A stretch of DNA of 64,000 nt from Leucaena leucocephala. Its lineage: Eukaryota > Streptophyta > Magnoliopsida > Fabales > Fabaceae. The DNA lies in contig CM073524.1 in the NCBI GenBank assembly GCA_037074615.1, positions 22,955,406 to 23,019,405 of the forward strand, in the 5' to 3' direction. Positions 36,230 to 48,490 of the stretch are shown in pieces. Both the position numbers and the translations under genes were made by a program. The stretch's first letter is position 1, and each line of letters starts with the position of its first letter. The notes under the pieces were generated by a model. The model saw only the letters and a list, made by a program, of their open reading frames with translations, had not been told where the DNA came from and made no database searches.

Positions 36230-39200
36230 TCACTCTTTAAATTCATCTCCAATGAAGTCCTGAAGAGCAATCATTTTAATGGCATTGGACTTCAAGCTCT
36301 TTATTGCTTCAGCAGTTGCCAGAGCTCCATTAACGGTAGTTACAATTGGAACCTTGCGATCCAATGCCATCTTTCTTAGAGCCCGACCATCTATCTGATC
36401 AAGTGTGTCACCTGAACTGGTTATTACCATCAACTGAATCTCTTCATTAGCAATCATATCACCAGCATGTCCTCTCCCTTCATGTATTTTCAGCACTGGT
36501 TTAGCAGCAATTTTTGCTAATCCAAGAGCACGAGCTGTTCCAGAAGTTGCAACAATCTGAAATCCAATCTCGACAAAAGCTTTAGCAATCTTCTCAAGGT
36601 GAGGTTTTGTCAAGTCACTCACTCAGGAACACAGTACCAGAAAGTGGTAACGTCTGGCCAGCAGCAATTTGAGCCTTAGCAAATGCAGTATCATACATAG
36701 GGTCAATACCCATGACCTCACCAGTGCTACGCATTTCAGGGCTCAAAAGAACATCGCAGCCTGGGAACTTTGCAAAAGGAAGAACTGCTTCCTTAACTGA
36801 CACGTGTTTAGGAATAACCTCTTTTGTAAACTTTATGTCATGAAGAGACTTTCCAGACATGACAAGTGAAGCATACTTAGCCAATGGGTGCCCAATTGCT
36901 TTTGATACAAATGGGACAGTACGGGAAGCTCGAGGATTGGCCTCTAGCAAAAACACCTCTCCTGATGTAGTAATTGCGTACTGACAATTCATGAGCCCAC
37001 ATACATTCAGTTTTTTTGCCAATTTTTCAGTCCATGACCTAATTGTATTCAAACAAGAAGATGGAACAGTTCTCGTGGGTATTGAGCAAGCAGAGTCACC
37101 AGAATGGACCCCAGCCTGTTCAATGTGCTCCATTATCCCACCAATGACCACATTGCCATGTGAGTCAGCAAGAGCATCAACATCAATCTCTATAGCATCA
37201 GATAAATACTTGTCAATCAATACAGGGCGTTCTGGATCCACCTCAACAGCATTCTCGAGGTATGTCACAAGTTTATCATCACTATAAACAATTTCCATTG
37301 CCCGACCACCCAACACATAGGAAGGACGGACAACAACTGGATATCCAATATCTGATGCAATAGCAAGGGCGTCTGCTTCACTCCTTGCAATTCCTCCTTT
37401 GGGCTGTTCAATTTTTAATTCACTAAGCATCACATTGAACCTCTCTCTGTCCTCAGCAGCATCTATGGAATCGGGAGATGTTCCCCAAATGCTTACACAA
37501 TGATTCCCACTGGCAGTCACTAGCTTGTGCTCGTCCAGGTATTGCTGTATGGGAAAAGCCAACTTTAAGGGTGTTTGACCACCAAATTGTACAATGATAC
37601 CATCAGGCTTTTCCAGATCAATGATGTTTAAGACATCTTCAACAGTCAACGGTTGAAAGTAAAGACGGTCACTAGTGTCATAATCTGTGGACACGGTCTC
37701 AGGATTTGAATTCACCATCATTGTTTCATACCCTGCTTCCTGCAAAAACATGAGACAAGTCAACAGGTTATTAAGGTCTAACCAGACTGTATATAATAAT
37801 CAAGAAAGAACGTTCCTTTCTTGGAGCAATGCAGAGTAGAACAAAGCCAAATTGATCATATTAAATCACAACGCTAAAATTATATAATTTCATCGTAAAA
37901 GGCAGATTTTCAAAGAAGTGATGGTATCGTGCAGCAATGTAAGCATCATGTCAACCCCAAAGTTACAATTTCCAAAATAATATAGGAAGGAGAAACTAGA
38001 AAGGATAAAAAGATGCTGAAATTTTTTCTCTTTTCCCATTTCTTAACCAGTTATCACCCACAAACACGCGGATGGTAGAGCATGAAAACTCGAACAATCG
38101 GAATCTCAATCACATAATAATAAGGAAACGAACCTGAAGAGAAAAGGATGCATGACAACAACAGTAGTCAAACTCAATCCCTTGACCAATTCGATTTGGC
38201 CCTCCACCCAAAATTAAGACCTTCTTTTTTTTAGTAGGAGCTGATACTCCTTGTCAGTCAAAGTTTGCGCAGGTGCAACAGTGATAGAATCTCCAGTATG
38301 AACTCCCATTGGATCAATATTCTCAATAGAACATATGATAACCACATTGTCTGCCAAATCTCTCATAACTTCAAGTTCATACTCCTTCCAACCTAGCAAA
38401 GACTTCTCTATTAACACTTGACTGGTTCGGCTAGCTGCAAGCCCGGCCTTACAAATTTCCTCAAATTCTTCCCTATTATATGCAATCCCTCCTCCCGTTC
38501 CACCCAAAGTGAAGGCTGGCCTTATGATTAAAGGGAATTCGCCAATCTCGTTAGCAATTTCGATACACTCCTTGAGCGTTGTACCAATGCCAGAAGGGGG
38601 CGTCTTAATCCCAATGTTCTTCATCGCCTTTTTAAACAAGTCTCTATCTTCGGCCTTCTGAATTGCCTCAAGCTTTGCGCCGATCAACTCAACTCCGTAC
38701 TTGTCTAAAGCACCCTTCTCAGCCAGAGCCACCGCAAGATTAAGCGCAGTCTGCCCACCCATGGTCGGCAGTATGGCATCCGGACGCTCGTTTTCAAGAA
38801 CTTGCTCAACCAACGCAGGCGTCATCGGTGTGATGTACGTCCTATCGGCCATTTCAGGATCAGTCATTATCGTCGCCGGATTCGAGTTTATCAGTATGAC
38901 CTCATAACCCTCTTCTCTGAGAGCTTTGCAAGCTTGAGTCCCCGAATAATCGAACTCGCACGCTTGGCCAATCACAATAGGTCCAGCTCCAAGTATCAAA
39001 ATCTTCTTCAAGTCCGTTCTCTTGCCCACTTTTGAGGATGTTAGAGTGACATCTTCAACTGGAGGAGTGGCAATGGCAGCTGCAGATACGTCCCTCTGTC
39101 TATGAGAGCATTGAATCCCTGGAAACAGCCACGGCCGAAAGCATGTAGAAGATAAATTTTTCGGCGCCCCAAACTTGGTAGGGTGTAAGGTGTTGGCTTT

Positions 39201-39281
39201 CGACAGCCGCAGATTAGTTGAAGAGATGCAGAGAGGCAATGAGAGTTTTTCGCAATGGCAGATGCAAGAACCCAAACCCAT
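36230..39281 (-). pseudogene. CARB: Chloroplast carbamoyl-phosphate synthase large subunit, broken copy
   Basis: CARB makes carbamoyl phosphate from bicarbonate, ATP and glutamine-derived ammonia for arginine and pyrimidine synthesis in the plastid. Exon 1 is 38134-39281: ATG at 39279-39281, a Ser-rich transit peptide of about 65 residues, then KILILGAGPIVIGQACEFDY and the first part of the carboxyphosphate ATP-grasp domain up to AQTLTDKEYQ. The reading then jumps at about 38241 into sequence encoding APTKKKKVLILGGGPNRIGQ, the start of the second synthetase half: roughly 310 codons (rest of the first ATP-grasp, including EMNPR, and the oligomerisation domain) are missing and the frame is shifted. 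Intron 37740-38133 is GT-AG. The second ATP-grasp (VVVRPSYVLGGRAMEIVY, EANPRASRTVPFVSKAIGHP) is complete, but a 2-bp deletion near 36620 shifts the frame before LTKPHLEKIA; the MGS-like domain then runs to TGA at 36230-36232. Conservation is high, so inactivation is probably recent. An assembly error is an alternative explanation. Confidence 0.9.
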
Positions 39282-40032
39282 CCTGAGTCAATCTTCGGAA
39301 GTGTAAGCGACTGATTCTTGGGAGAAGATGAGAGTGAGGAGGGAAAGAGAAGCTTTATTTCCGGCGGAGCCGCTGTGATGCCAGAGGTTTAGTTCCGAGG
39401 TAAAACCGCATATTCATCAAGACAAAAGGCGCGTTGTCTGTCGCAACTCGCAGCCTCGCGGGGAGCGTTTAATTTTATTATTTGATTTATTTCAATTAAT
39501 TTTATATTACAAATTTAGGGGGGGCGGGGATCTCATAATTTAATGACTGTAATAGCTCGCTCACAAAATGTAGGGCAGGATGAACTCGTTTTTATTTAAT
39601 TTATAATGATGAAACAAGTTATGTATATTTTGAAAAAAAGTCCAAATGAAGGAATGACAAATTAAGTGGGGAAATAATAAGAATGAAAGTAATAGTGGGG
39701 CGCAGAAGAGAAATGAGAAAATAGCGACAAAAGCTGGGCGAAGTGGAAATTTTTGGAGTTATATTGTTCTAGAAATATCAAAATCATAGCAATCATCAGT
39801 GGAAATTTTTAGGACGAGGAAGACGATAACTACACTAGTTCATACAATATTTGAAGTAATCTTCTGTCTGGTGGAAATAAGAAATGAGTAAAAAAACCTA
39901 ACTTGCTGAGAAACAAAACTGAGCCTAAACCTAGTGCATTGTTTTTCCGTGTGCAGTCAATACGGTAATGGAGGGTGGAGGCATAAAAATAGCCGGCAAC
40001 AAAGGACGAAGGGACCAGATTCTAAACAGTAT

Positions 40033-40203
40033 TTGAGTGATAAGCAACTCGATATTATTTAAATAAGATCTCGAGATCGAGCTTTAGCATATGTAAAAAA
40101 TTCTCATTAGGAGGCTCACCCACTATAATCAGATGCATAATATAGGTTGGATCTAAATATAGTTGGAATAAAATTCCGGTAAACTGTGTAAGTAAATAAA
40201 AAG
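40033..40203 (+). mobile_element. SINE family B, old copy 3
   Basis: Follows family B along its whole length: TTGAGTGATAAGCAACTCG, AGATCTCGAGATCGAGC, AGGAGGCTCACCCACTATAA, TTCCGGTAAACTG, terminal AAATAAAAA. Many C-to-T type changes and no clear target duplication. Confidence 0.6.
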
Positions 40204-40789
40204 ACGAGAGGGCATGTGATAAGATTTAAGAGAATAATGCCTTTGCCAATTGCCATCTCTATTGGCAAGTCCTTGTCTCATGAACATGCATACACATACT
40301 GGCTGGTCCTCATTCAATCCCCTTTTGCCCTCTTACATTCATTATGCACCTACCTATAATTAGGTTTCTCGACCACATGATGCTTTCTCTTCTTAAAGGT
40401 AGGATTCGAATCCCACTACTTAGTCAAAGGACTAAATGAGATAACTATTAAGTCATATCCGCATAGTTAGCTTTTATTTCTTTTGTTACTTAAGCTTGAC
40501 CAAAAGATACCGTCTTACAAAAAAAGTTTCCTCCTCTTCCCTCGAAAGTTAGACCAAACAGATTCCGGTGTGAAGTTTTGTTGGCCCTCATGGAGGCACA
40601 TAGAGGGCTACGTGTCGTCTTTAAGCGCTTCCACTTAAAAGTCCGAAAGGTACACGGCCCTAAAATGAAAGAAATGGGCCGATAGATCCACAAGAGAATG
40701 GGCCAGAGTGGGCCGCAAGAACAGGCCCGAGGCTCCTAAGAACCACTAACCACGGACGTTCACGTGTGTTTGGAACTTTGGGTGTTATT

Positions 40790-40924
40790 ATAGGAGCACT
40801 TAATTTTACAAGTGATCTTATAAGTTTTTTATAAGTATTCTCTAAGCTTGAGGCTATAACCTAACCTTAATAAAGGATGGATGTCAAACCCACCTAAAAT
40901 TTATATTTGTCAAAAAAAAAAAAA
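40790..40924 (+). mobile_element. SINE family C, 5'-truncated copy
   Basis: Aligns by eye with the 3' half of the SINE at 45499-45735: GAGCACTTAATTTTACAAGTG, TAACCTAACCTTAATAAAGG, AATTTATATTTGTCAAAAAA, ending in a long A-run. Confidence 0.6.
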
Positions 40925-41416
40925 TTGTATCCGCGCCACAAGTCTCACAATAAAATTGATTCATCATTCGTAGACCCAGCAGACAGTCTACATATAAAGA
41001 TACTAATATTCATGTTTCCGTCTGAAAAAAAAAGAAAAAGATAATTTTCACGAGCTCTTGTTCATATAATTGAAATGTGAATATCTAGTAAATTTATATT
41101 AGCCGGTGAATCTCAGTCTAAATCTATCACCAGGTATATCTGTACGGTTAAGTAGCTTATTTTATCCTGTATCAAATTAAGCAACTTACATGCAGCTCAC
41201 AAAGCTATCAATTAATGCTGAATTCAACAAATTAATTACAAAATGAGCACGTCCATCAAGAAGGCTGATCTTAGTTGTATATAGTATTAGCTAGCACGCA
41301 TAATAATAAGTACAGTTAAAACAGGAAGGCAGGAAGCGAATGTCTCACAGTAAATCGGAATAGAGGAATTCTAAATGCATCATATATAATAATATACAGA
41401 TGTACGACGTAGATGA

Positions 41417-43796
41417 TTAAAAATGAATCCTGGAAGGTTCAACTTTGGTCATCCGAGCTTCGCCGGAGGGTTCATCGTTGTCGATCTTGCGGTTGTTTCG
41501 GAAAGCAGCATAAGCAATGATGTAAGTGATGACGAGAATGATCATGACCACAATGTTGATGACAGAAACCTTCCTCCAGCTCCTCTTGAGGCTGGCAAGA
41601 ACCCCAGCCTTGCACGAGTCACACTCATAACACAGCTGACTCTGATCATTGCTCCACCTGCTGCAGTCTGAGTTTGCTCCCACCCCAACCCCAACCCCTG
41701 CGTTCCACACCGTCTCCCTCTCGTACACGTACCCACACTCCGTAGGAGGCTTGCAGCAACCAGACTGCACCACAACACAATACTCATCATCACATGTTTT
41801 TAAATTTTTTGATTGGATTAAAGTTTAATTTTATTGTGAAAATTTTCATATTAAAGTTATGGGCATGTCAGGATTGGCACTACACTCTTTTAAAAACTTT
41901 AGGTTAAGGTAATATTAATCCAAAAAAAAACTTTAAAATATTTTCAGGATTTTCACTTGACAATATTTTAATGTTTGACAACATAATCAGATTACTGGCA
42001 TGTGTGTGCTGTGTCTATGACCAAATTGTATGTGACCGTGTGTTCGTGGTCTACCAATGGAAGCAAAGCACGGAGGGAAATAATAGGATAAGAAAGACGT
42101 CTAGTCAATCTATGTCGGGAACATCGCACTCATGGGACTCTGAAGTTAAGGGCTCATTTTCATATGACTGTGTTCAAAAGTTGACAACACCAATATAATT
42201 ATATCTTTTGTATATGACTAACATAATTACTTGCTTGACCTGTCTGTTATGAAGTGTGTAGAAATTAAAAGGACAAAAGAGAAAGAAAAACAGTGATACA
42301 TTTATTCGACCTGGCACCCACCGCCTTAATCGTATCCATAATATGAGCCCTAGAAAGCATTCTTGGTGATTAATTGACGCGCAAAGCGACAAGCGTTGTT
42401 AGGTTAATTATATCGTATATGTTTGCCACTGCCGAAAGAAGACGGCCTAAATGGACCCACCCCACCAAAAGTTTAATCAACGATGATTAAGTTTTAATGA
42501 GCAAAGTTTGAAGACGTGGTCCAACAAATAATTAAAACATTGTTATCCTTCCATTCCGTTTGATCCCGGAACGGCGCCATATATTGCACAGATACTTAAA
42601 ACTATTGAAATACCATTCAAAAGAGTAGGGGACACAAACGCATCATAATTTAAAATCTCCTGTATCCCCACCAAAACCCACTAATTAAAGGTAGAAAGCA
42701 TTACTTTTTTTCAATTTAGAGGAGGCATGATGCCTCGTAACCCTAACAAGCTTCAAGTACCTACACACTCAAACTCTCATAGGGTGAACTTTCATATAAT
42801 AATAAAACAAATTTAAATTCTAAAAATAATATCTCTACCTATAATAGTAAGGTTATGTAAATATATCTCTATGCATACCTCATCTTATGGGAGCCTCTGG
42901 ATCGTTGATATTTAATTAGAGATAAATTAGGCTTCCTTTGGTAAATGGCATTTGGTCAAACTGGAAACACAGGCGAATGGCCCACTCACCACATTTATCG
43001 GAACTGTGCATGCGATACCCATCACCCCCACATGATCCTGTGTCCCTTACAATAAACCTCCGACGCGACCCAACCTTTCCATCTTTAATTTATCACCAGA
43101 CGCGTAATAACAGTAAAATACTATATCTACAGGGATACTAGAAGTTCTACACATGAAGAGCTGATTCTTCAAACTTCAAATTATATTAATTTGATACGAT
43201 GCACTGATACTTTAAATAACATGAAATCAATAATATATGGCAAACGATGAAAGATGAATAAAGAGAGAGAAGAAGAAAAGGACCTGGATAGGAGTGAGCC
43301 TTCTGAGGAAGAACATGTCAGCAGTTTCAGGCATGCCATCAACGGTTCTGACCATCTTTCTGCAAACCCTAGAGTCTCTGATGCAAGAGCTAATCTTTCC
43401 CCAGTAGGTATCCCTGGCCACTCGCTCCTCCAACCAACCCGAATAATCCTCCAGATAGTAGTCTAAATAAGCCCGGTTCATCACCGCCCGACCCGAACCC
43501 TTGTCCGTCACGGCGTAGGCGAAGATGATGAACCCGATCAGAGCAGCGATGACGATGAACATGACCACCAGGTAGAAGCGCATGAGGAAGGTGTTTCGGT
43601 AACAGGCGCCGGCGAAACCCGCGAGAGAGACGACCATGATGCTGATTCCGATTACGATGAGAGGCCACTGGAGGAAAGTGAGGCAGTCGGTGTTGTTTGC
43701 TCGGCTGCTCAGCCATATGCCTCCGCCAAGTATGGGAATGGACAGCAAGAACGTTAAGAAGTTGAGAAAACCAATCAAGTGGTTGCTTGTTCCCAT
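41417..43796 (-). CDS. TET3: Tetraspanin, TET3-like
   Basis: Four-pass plasma-membrane protein of the plant tetraspanin family, a membrane-microdomain organiser linked to cell-cell contacts and plasmodesmata. Two exons, 43284-43796 and 41417-41764, GT-AG intron 41765-43283, 286 residues, the usual family length. Segments in order: TM1 (LIGFLNFLTFLLSIPILGGG), TM2 (WPLIVIGISIMVVSLAGFAG) followed by the plant GCCK/ACYR-type ACYRNTFL, TM3 (LVVMFIVIAALIGFIIFAYA), large extracellular loop with DYSGWLEERV and, across the splice, the signature GCCKPPTECGY, further cysteines CYECDSCKAG, TM4 (VINIVVMIILVITYIIAYAA) and an acidic tail IDNDEPSGEARMTK. ATG at 43794-43796 gives MGTSNHLIG, matching the TET3 start; the codon four positions upstream is TTG. 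No lesions; probably functional. TET4 is the main alternative. Confidence 0.93.
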
Positions 43797-44355
43797 CTTC
43801 TTAACCAACTCTTCTTCTTCTTATTGATTCTTCCCTTTTTTGTTTGAATCTTTCTAGGCTCTCTTAAAGTGGATGCAGAGGTGGTAAACTTTTTATTTCT
43901 TGACTCGGCCTTGTGGGAGCCTAGAGCCTACATATGCTACCTCGCTGTCCAATGTCCATCAATTGGGGGCCAACGTAGGAAATGACTCAAATAACCTTCT
44001 CTTTACTCGAAATCGAAACGCTCCTACTTTCGGTTTGTCGCTGAGCTGAGTGACACGGTAACGCTGTGACTCTGTGACACTTGTTTTTTTTTTTTCTATA
44101 ATAAAGGATGAAGCTTAAGTTAATGTTAATCCTTTTAGTTTTGCTTTTTTGATGCAGTAAATGATCAGAATTAAGTGTCAGTCAAAACCAGCCACAATAA
44201 TATAATGCAATTAAAATTCTAAATTAAAGGAGCGAAAATATAGTTTCTATAGGAACTCAAACTGAAGACTAAAATAATTTAATAGAATCTTACATAATTA
44301 GAATAACTCTATTTTTTTTTATCGTTAATATGTTAATATAGCAAACTGCATTTTA
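43797..44355. other. Upstream region of the tetraspanin gene
   Basis: CT-rich leader-like sequence just upstream of the ATG (TTCTTCTTCTTATTG on +) and a weak AATAAAAAG TATA-like element on the minus strand near 43890-43900. Nothing else stands out. Confidence 0.35.
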
Positions 44356-44624
44356 TACCTTATATTATCATTAATATAAGATCTATTTAACTAATCTAAA
44401 TAGATTAAAAAAATTAGTTTAGTTATTTATAATAATTATGTTAATTTTTCTAAAATATTCCTTTAATCATGTATATTTGAACCACCCTTGATAAAAATTA
44501 TTATAATATGTGCAATTATATAAAGATGTTTCGGAGGAAGAATTATAATTTTGATAGATAAAATAGATTGTGATCTTATATTTATATTTAAAATAGGAAA
44601 AAATATTAAAGACAGGAGGTATTA
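44356..44624. mobile_element. Stowaway-like MITE, copy 2
   Basis: Begins TACCTTATATTATCATTAAT and ends AAAGACAGGAGGTATTA. Shares AATAGATTAAAAAAATTAGT, ATAATAATTATGTTAATTTT and GATAAAATAGATTG with copy 3 at 50323-50563. Confidence 0.6.
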
Positions 44625-44975
44625 TATAATTACCTATAGCATTCACGTATATATAACTCTTTTATAGCATGAGAATTTTTTCCCATTCTTAAACTTAGAC
44701 TTGAATTCCGACAAAAATAACAATACTTTGGATAGAAGGTGGGGACTCTGAAACGAAGACTGAAATCTGTACCCAACTCGAATCCGGTGAAGCTAATGTG
44801 AAAAGTGAAAAACACGGTTAAAGACATGGGCTTGGGAACGTACCTTATTTTATGGCACCCAGGAACGCCCCATGTATACGGAATCATAAAGTGAAAAAGA
44901 CGCGTGCCATGCAAAATGTAGATGTCGGCATGACTCACAACTCACAAGTGAAAGGCTGCATACATAAGTAACACA

Positions 44976-45212
44976 TAAATTCAACTAGTGAAATATTGAG
45001 ATATACGGTTATTTAGAGAGTGATCAATTTCTAAAAAATATTACTTTGTTGTAGTTCCAATCGCGACGTTTATGGAGGCATCTTAACTCTTGGGTATCTA
45101 AGGTTATGCCTGAGGATAATTGATAGCTCACCTTATCTAATATTGAGAGGAAGAGAGCATTCGACATGTTTTTAGATACCCCTTCTAACAATTTTTATTA
45201 AAAAAAAAAGGA
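44976..45212 (+). mobile_element. SINE family A, copy 1
   Basis: Shares TACGGTTATTTAGAGAGTGA, TCCAATCGCGACGTTTATGG, CTTGGGTATCTAAGG and GATAATTGATAGCTC with the copies at 52281 and 60184, in the same order, ending in an A-run. AAGTAAC occurs on both sides (near 44966 and 45218) and may be a short remnant duplication. Confidence 0.65.
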
Positions 45213-45498
45213 AAAAAGTAACGCCCATACCTTTTTCTAACCCAATCTATTTTTTTTTTGTCTTGGCCCAGGCGTTAGAGTTTCTTTTCCATTGTCTATT
45301 GTCTTTTTTAGGTGAGTCACAGGCTGCAACTTTTTTGTGCTTTGGGTCAAGCAAACAGGCTGAAGCCCAAAGCAATTAACAAGACAGTCGCCATGTCCAT
45401 GACTGAATCTGGAGTTTGCCCAATTACCATCAACCATCACAAGCATTGTACCAAAAAAAAAAAAAATCAACCTTCACAAGCAACATGAACTTGGCTTT

Positions 45499-45735
45499 GT
45501 AACAACAACAAAAAACATCAAATTTAGCTTGCCAATCAGTTGACATAGATAATAAATAATAGACTTATATCTCATAAGGACGTAAGTTCAATTTATTTTA
45601 TCGTTGTGAGAGCTCTTTTAGTAGGTGATATCGTAAGTCCCCTATAAGAAAATTTTAAGTATCGGGGCTGTGCCCTAACCTTAGTGAGGGACCGGTAACT
45701 AACGTACCAAAACTTTTATTTATCAAAAAAAAAAT
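45499..45735 (+). mobile_element. SINE family C with perfect 14-bp target duplication
   Basis: About 237 bp between two copies of ATGAACTTGGCTTT (45485-45498 and 45736-45749). Interior has ATAAGGACGTAAGTTCAATTT (B-box-like), CCCTAACCTTAGTGAGGGAC and a terminal A-run. No coding capacity. Confidence 0.8.
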
Positions 45736-45954
45736 ATGAACTTGGCTTTCTGTTTCAAGTGTTCCCACCATGGCTTGATGAACGTTATAATTCTTGTTCA
45801 AACAATAAGGACCTTTGAGAGGGAAAGTGAAAGTTCTCTGCTTTTATGGTTTTCCTCAGTAAATCTTCCTTGCAACGATGAGACTATAGCAGTTCCCTAA
45901 ACACTCAAGAGCTGGCTCAATATATAAGTTGCACACAGATTCCATTATAACTTG

Positions 45955-46152
45955 GATAAACTAAGAAAACTAAATAAATCAGTTAATTATAGTTAATATT
46001 AGAGTTAGTTAACTAATTTAGGTAGATTAATGAATATATAATATGAATTCGTTTTGAGGGATTATATTTAGTTATAATTAATTGATTTATTTGACTTCCT
46101 TAATCTATCTAAAAAGTCAACTAGATCTTATATTAAAAAATAGAGGAAGTAT
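45955..46152. mobile_element. AT-rich inverted-repeat MITE
   Basis: CTAATTTAGGTAGATTAATG on the left is inverted as CTTAATCTATCTAAAAAGTC on the right, around GAATTCGTTTTGAGGGATTA. Same lineage as 21831-22060. Confidence 0.5.
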
Positions 46153-46836
46153 ATTAATTATTGAATATGGGTATATATGAAAAAAATATTAAATGCTGCT
46201 CAAAACTATCAAAACATCTTATATAAATTATAAAAAAAAAAATTCTAGAATACCTCTTATAAAAAGAACTTGAGGGAGTATGTATCTCAATTTTCTTACT
46301 ACACTTCCATTTTCCCTCGGGTCCAATTCAGCTTTCATAGTGGCGATCAATGTAAATACACTTCTTTCGTTGTTGCTTCACAAGAGGCTCTATCTAACTA
46401 ACGATCTCATGTGTTTAATACACCTCTAATCTTAAATATAAAATATATTTTAATAAATAAATTAAATTATAAACTAATTATTATATCAAGGAGCATACAA
46501 ATATCCTACAACCTAGCCGGAATGAACTGTCAAGTCTGCCCAGATAATCTGGGCCAGATTTACCTTCACTTGAGGATCGTTGATCCTACCCTTAATTTCC
46601 CCTAGAAACGTGATTTTTCAATCTAAACAAACATATTATTAAGACGAGAGTATGGGTTCATTAGTTTTGCATATGAATTTTGAAGGGACGGAAGCTTTTT
46701 AATTTGTCGCTTGTCAAAAAAACAAAAAAAAGTTCACCAACTTGTGCCAAAAAATATATGTATGTTTTTGTTCTGTTGTCTCAATTTACATACAAGTTAA
46801 TCATCTGGCATTTTATTATAAAAGATGACGTTTCAA
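46153..46836. other. Intergenic
   Basis: No gene or further repeat recognised. Short frames at 46411-46605 and 46680-46880 have no known motif. Confidence 0.35.
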
Positions 46837-47018
46837 TTTTTTTTTTATTGCTCACCCGGTTCACCGGAGCTTTGCCCTGACTACATCCGAATCTGACCCG
46901 CATCGCGCACCTGGCTATGGTGGGTGAGTCTCCCAACGGGGATTTTTTGCATTCGCCAAGGCTCGAACTCGAGACCTCGCTTAAGCGATACCGAGCCGCT
47001 TACCACTCAGATTAACCC
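46837..47018 (-). mobile_element. SINE family B, copy 2
   Basis: On the minus strand: GAGTGGTAAGCGGCTCGG (A box), GGTCTCGAGTTCGAGCC (B box), GGAGACTCACCCACCATAGC, poly(A) as a T-run at 46837-46846 on +. Very close to the copy at 34240-34429, roughly 90% by eye. No clear target duplication. Confidence 0.8.
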
Positions 47019-47390
47019 TATATAAAATTACACACTGACAGTAGTGACAGAACAACGATCAAGGAATTCGTGCTAAGGGCGTGAATTTTTTTCCAATTAC
47101 TGTTGATTTGTTTACTATAATTAAAATGCAAATCCCCACGAGAAATTCAAACCATGATCCGGCGAATCTTGTGCATATATAGTCATCGATTGCTAAGGCA
47201 TATTAATATATTCAACCGGTCACTGACTGTTTTCTCTTGCCAAATCCCCAACTAGATATGGCTGCTGAGTGCCAAGAGGAGAGACAAAAACCATTCCGAG
47301 GTTGGTGCTCATGCTTCACTGAAATTTTTAATAATTCGTAGCTAGGGATACGAGCTGTTCTCGTCGGCTACAATATAGAAATATAGGGCC

Positions 47391-47926
47391 TGTTTGGTAA
47401 GTTACCAAACCGTAGTTTTAAAAGGACTTTTGGCCCAAACTTCGGTTTGGGGAAATTTTAAAACAAACAGATTTATTTGTCCATAAGTGCTTTTGGACAA
47501 AACCATGGTTTAAAATTATGGTTTTGAATAAGTTATTTAAAATAGCTTTTTCAACAGTAAAAGCACTTATGGATTATCCAATTACTATCTTACCCCTACT
47601 TTTTCTTACACCCTCTCTCCTACTTTTTCTTACATTCTCTCTCCTCTCTCCTACTTTTTCTTACACCCTCTCTCCTTTCTCCTCTCTCCTCTCTCTTTTC
47701 TTTTCTCTAACTCCCTCCTCTCTCTTACTTTAAATCAAATCATACCATTTTTGGTAATTTATCACCATAAAAAATCATTCTAAAAATAACTATTCAAATA
47801 CCTATTTACTCAAAACCACTTTTTTTCCATAAACTCTTCTCCAAAAGTCCTTTTTCATAAGTTGTCTATAAACCCTTTTTTCCATAAGCCTTTTTTTAAA
47901 ATCTTATCCAAACATGCCAGAAACTT
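47391..47926. mobile_element. GTGTTTGG-type MITE, most complete copy
   Basis: About 535 bp. The left end GGGCCTGTTTGGTAAG and the right end (RC CTGGCATGTTTGGATAAG) form terminal inverted repeats. The centre is a long CT-rich tract (47600-47720). The family recurs at 23460-23880 (inverted) and as split halves at 11274-11500 and 18185-18340. Superfamily is unclear; hAT-like is possible. Confidence 0.65.
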
Positions 47927-48490
47927 TTATATTTTAATTCTAGGATTCTAATCAATGTCCCTGGTGAAAATACGACGCTGTCATATCTTGAAGCTACAGA
48001 CTTTTCAAAGACCAAGACCGGTCAGAGATTTCAGACTCAGACCGCACATAACTACGAATTATCATTCTCATGCTGTTTCTTCTTCTTCTCTCTCTCTCTC
48101 TTCCTGTCTCTTTCTCAGTCCCTCATTCTGTGAACATAACCAGATTATACTTTCACTACTCTCTAAGTTTTTGGCAAACACAGCAAACAACAAATCTGCC
48201 ATCTCATTAGTCTATTCAACAATAACATGGTAGTACAAAAATTTTGACATTTGCTAAGGGATTAAAAAAACAGCAAGCCAGAAAGAAACAGGGAAGAGAG
48301 GTGATTCAAGCGAATCAAATCCCTTGTTTTTAACCCAAAAAACCTCTAGAGAAATAGAAAATTAAAAAAACTGATATATTTTAGCCATACGAGAGGAAAT
48401 CATCAGTGTTCTTCTTCTGTCTGTTTCTTTCTCTTCTTCTTAATTATGATCAATGGAGAAGCTTTGAGTTTCTGTCTTTCTGTTGTCTGT
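47927..48490. other. 3' side of the Dof gene
   Basis: Contains a (TC)n stretch at 48083-48105. The bases nearest 48490 are likely the Dof 3' UTR. No gene recognised. Confidence 0.4.

Larger units (their letters stand above)
39282..41416. other. Intergenic with SINE copies
   Basis: Former CARB upstream region followed by SINEs at 40033-40203 and 40790-40924. A sequence GGATTCGAATCCC near 40392 resembles a B box but has no tRNA around it. No gene recognised. Confidence 0.45.

Noticed and set aside
40380..40410. Possible tRNA gene (GGATTCGAATCCC)
   Set aside because: Only a B-box-like motif; no acceptor stem, anticodon arm or A box at the right spacing.
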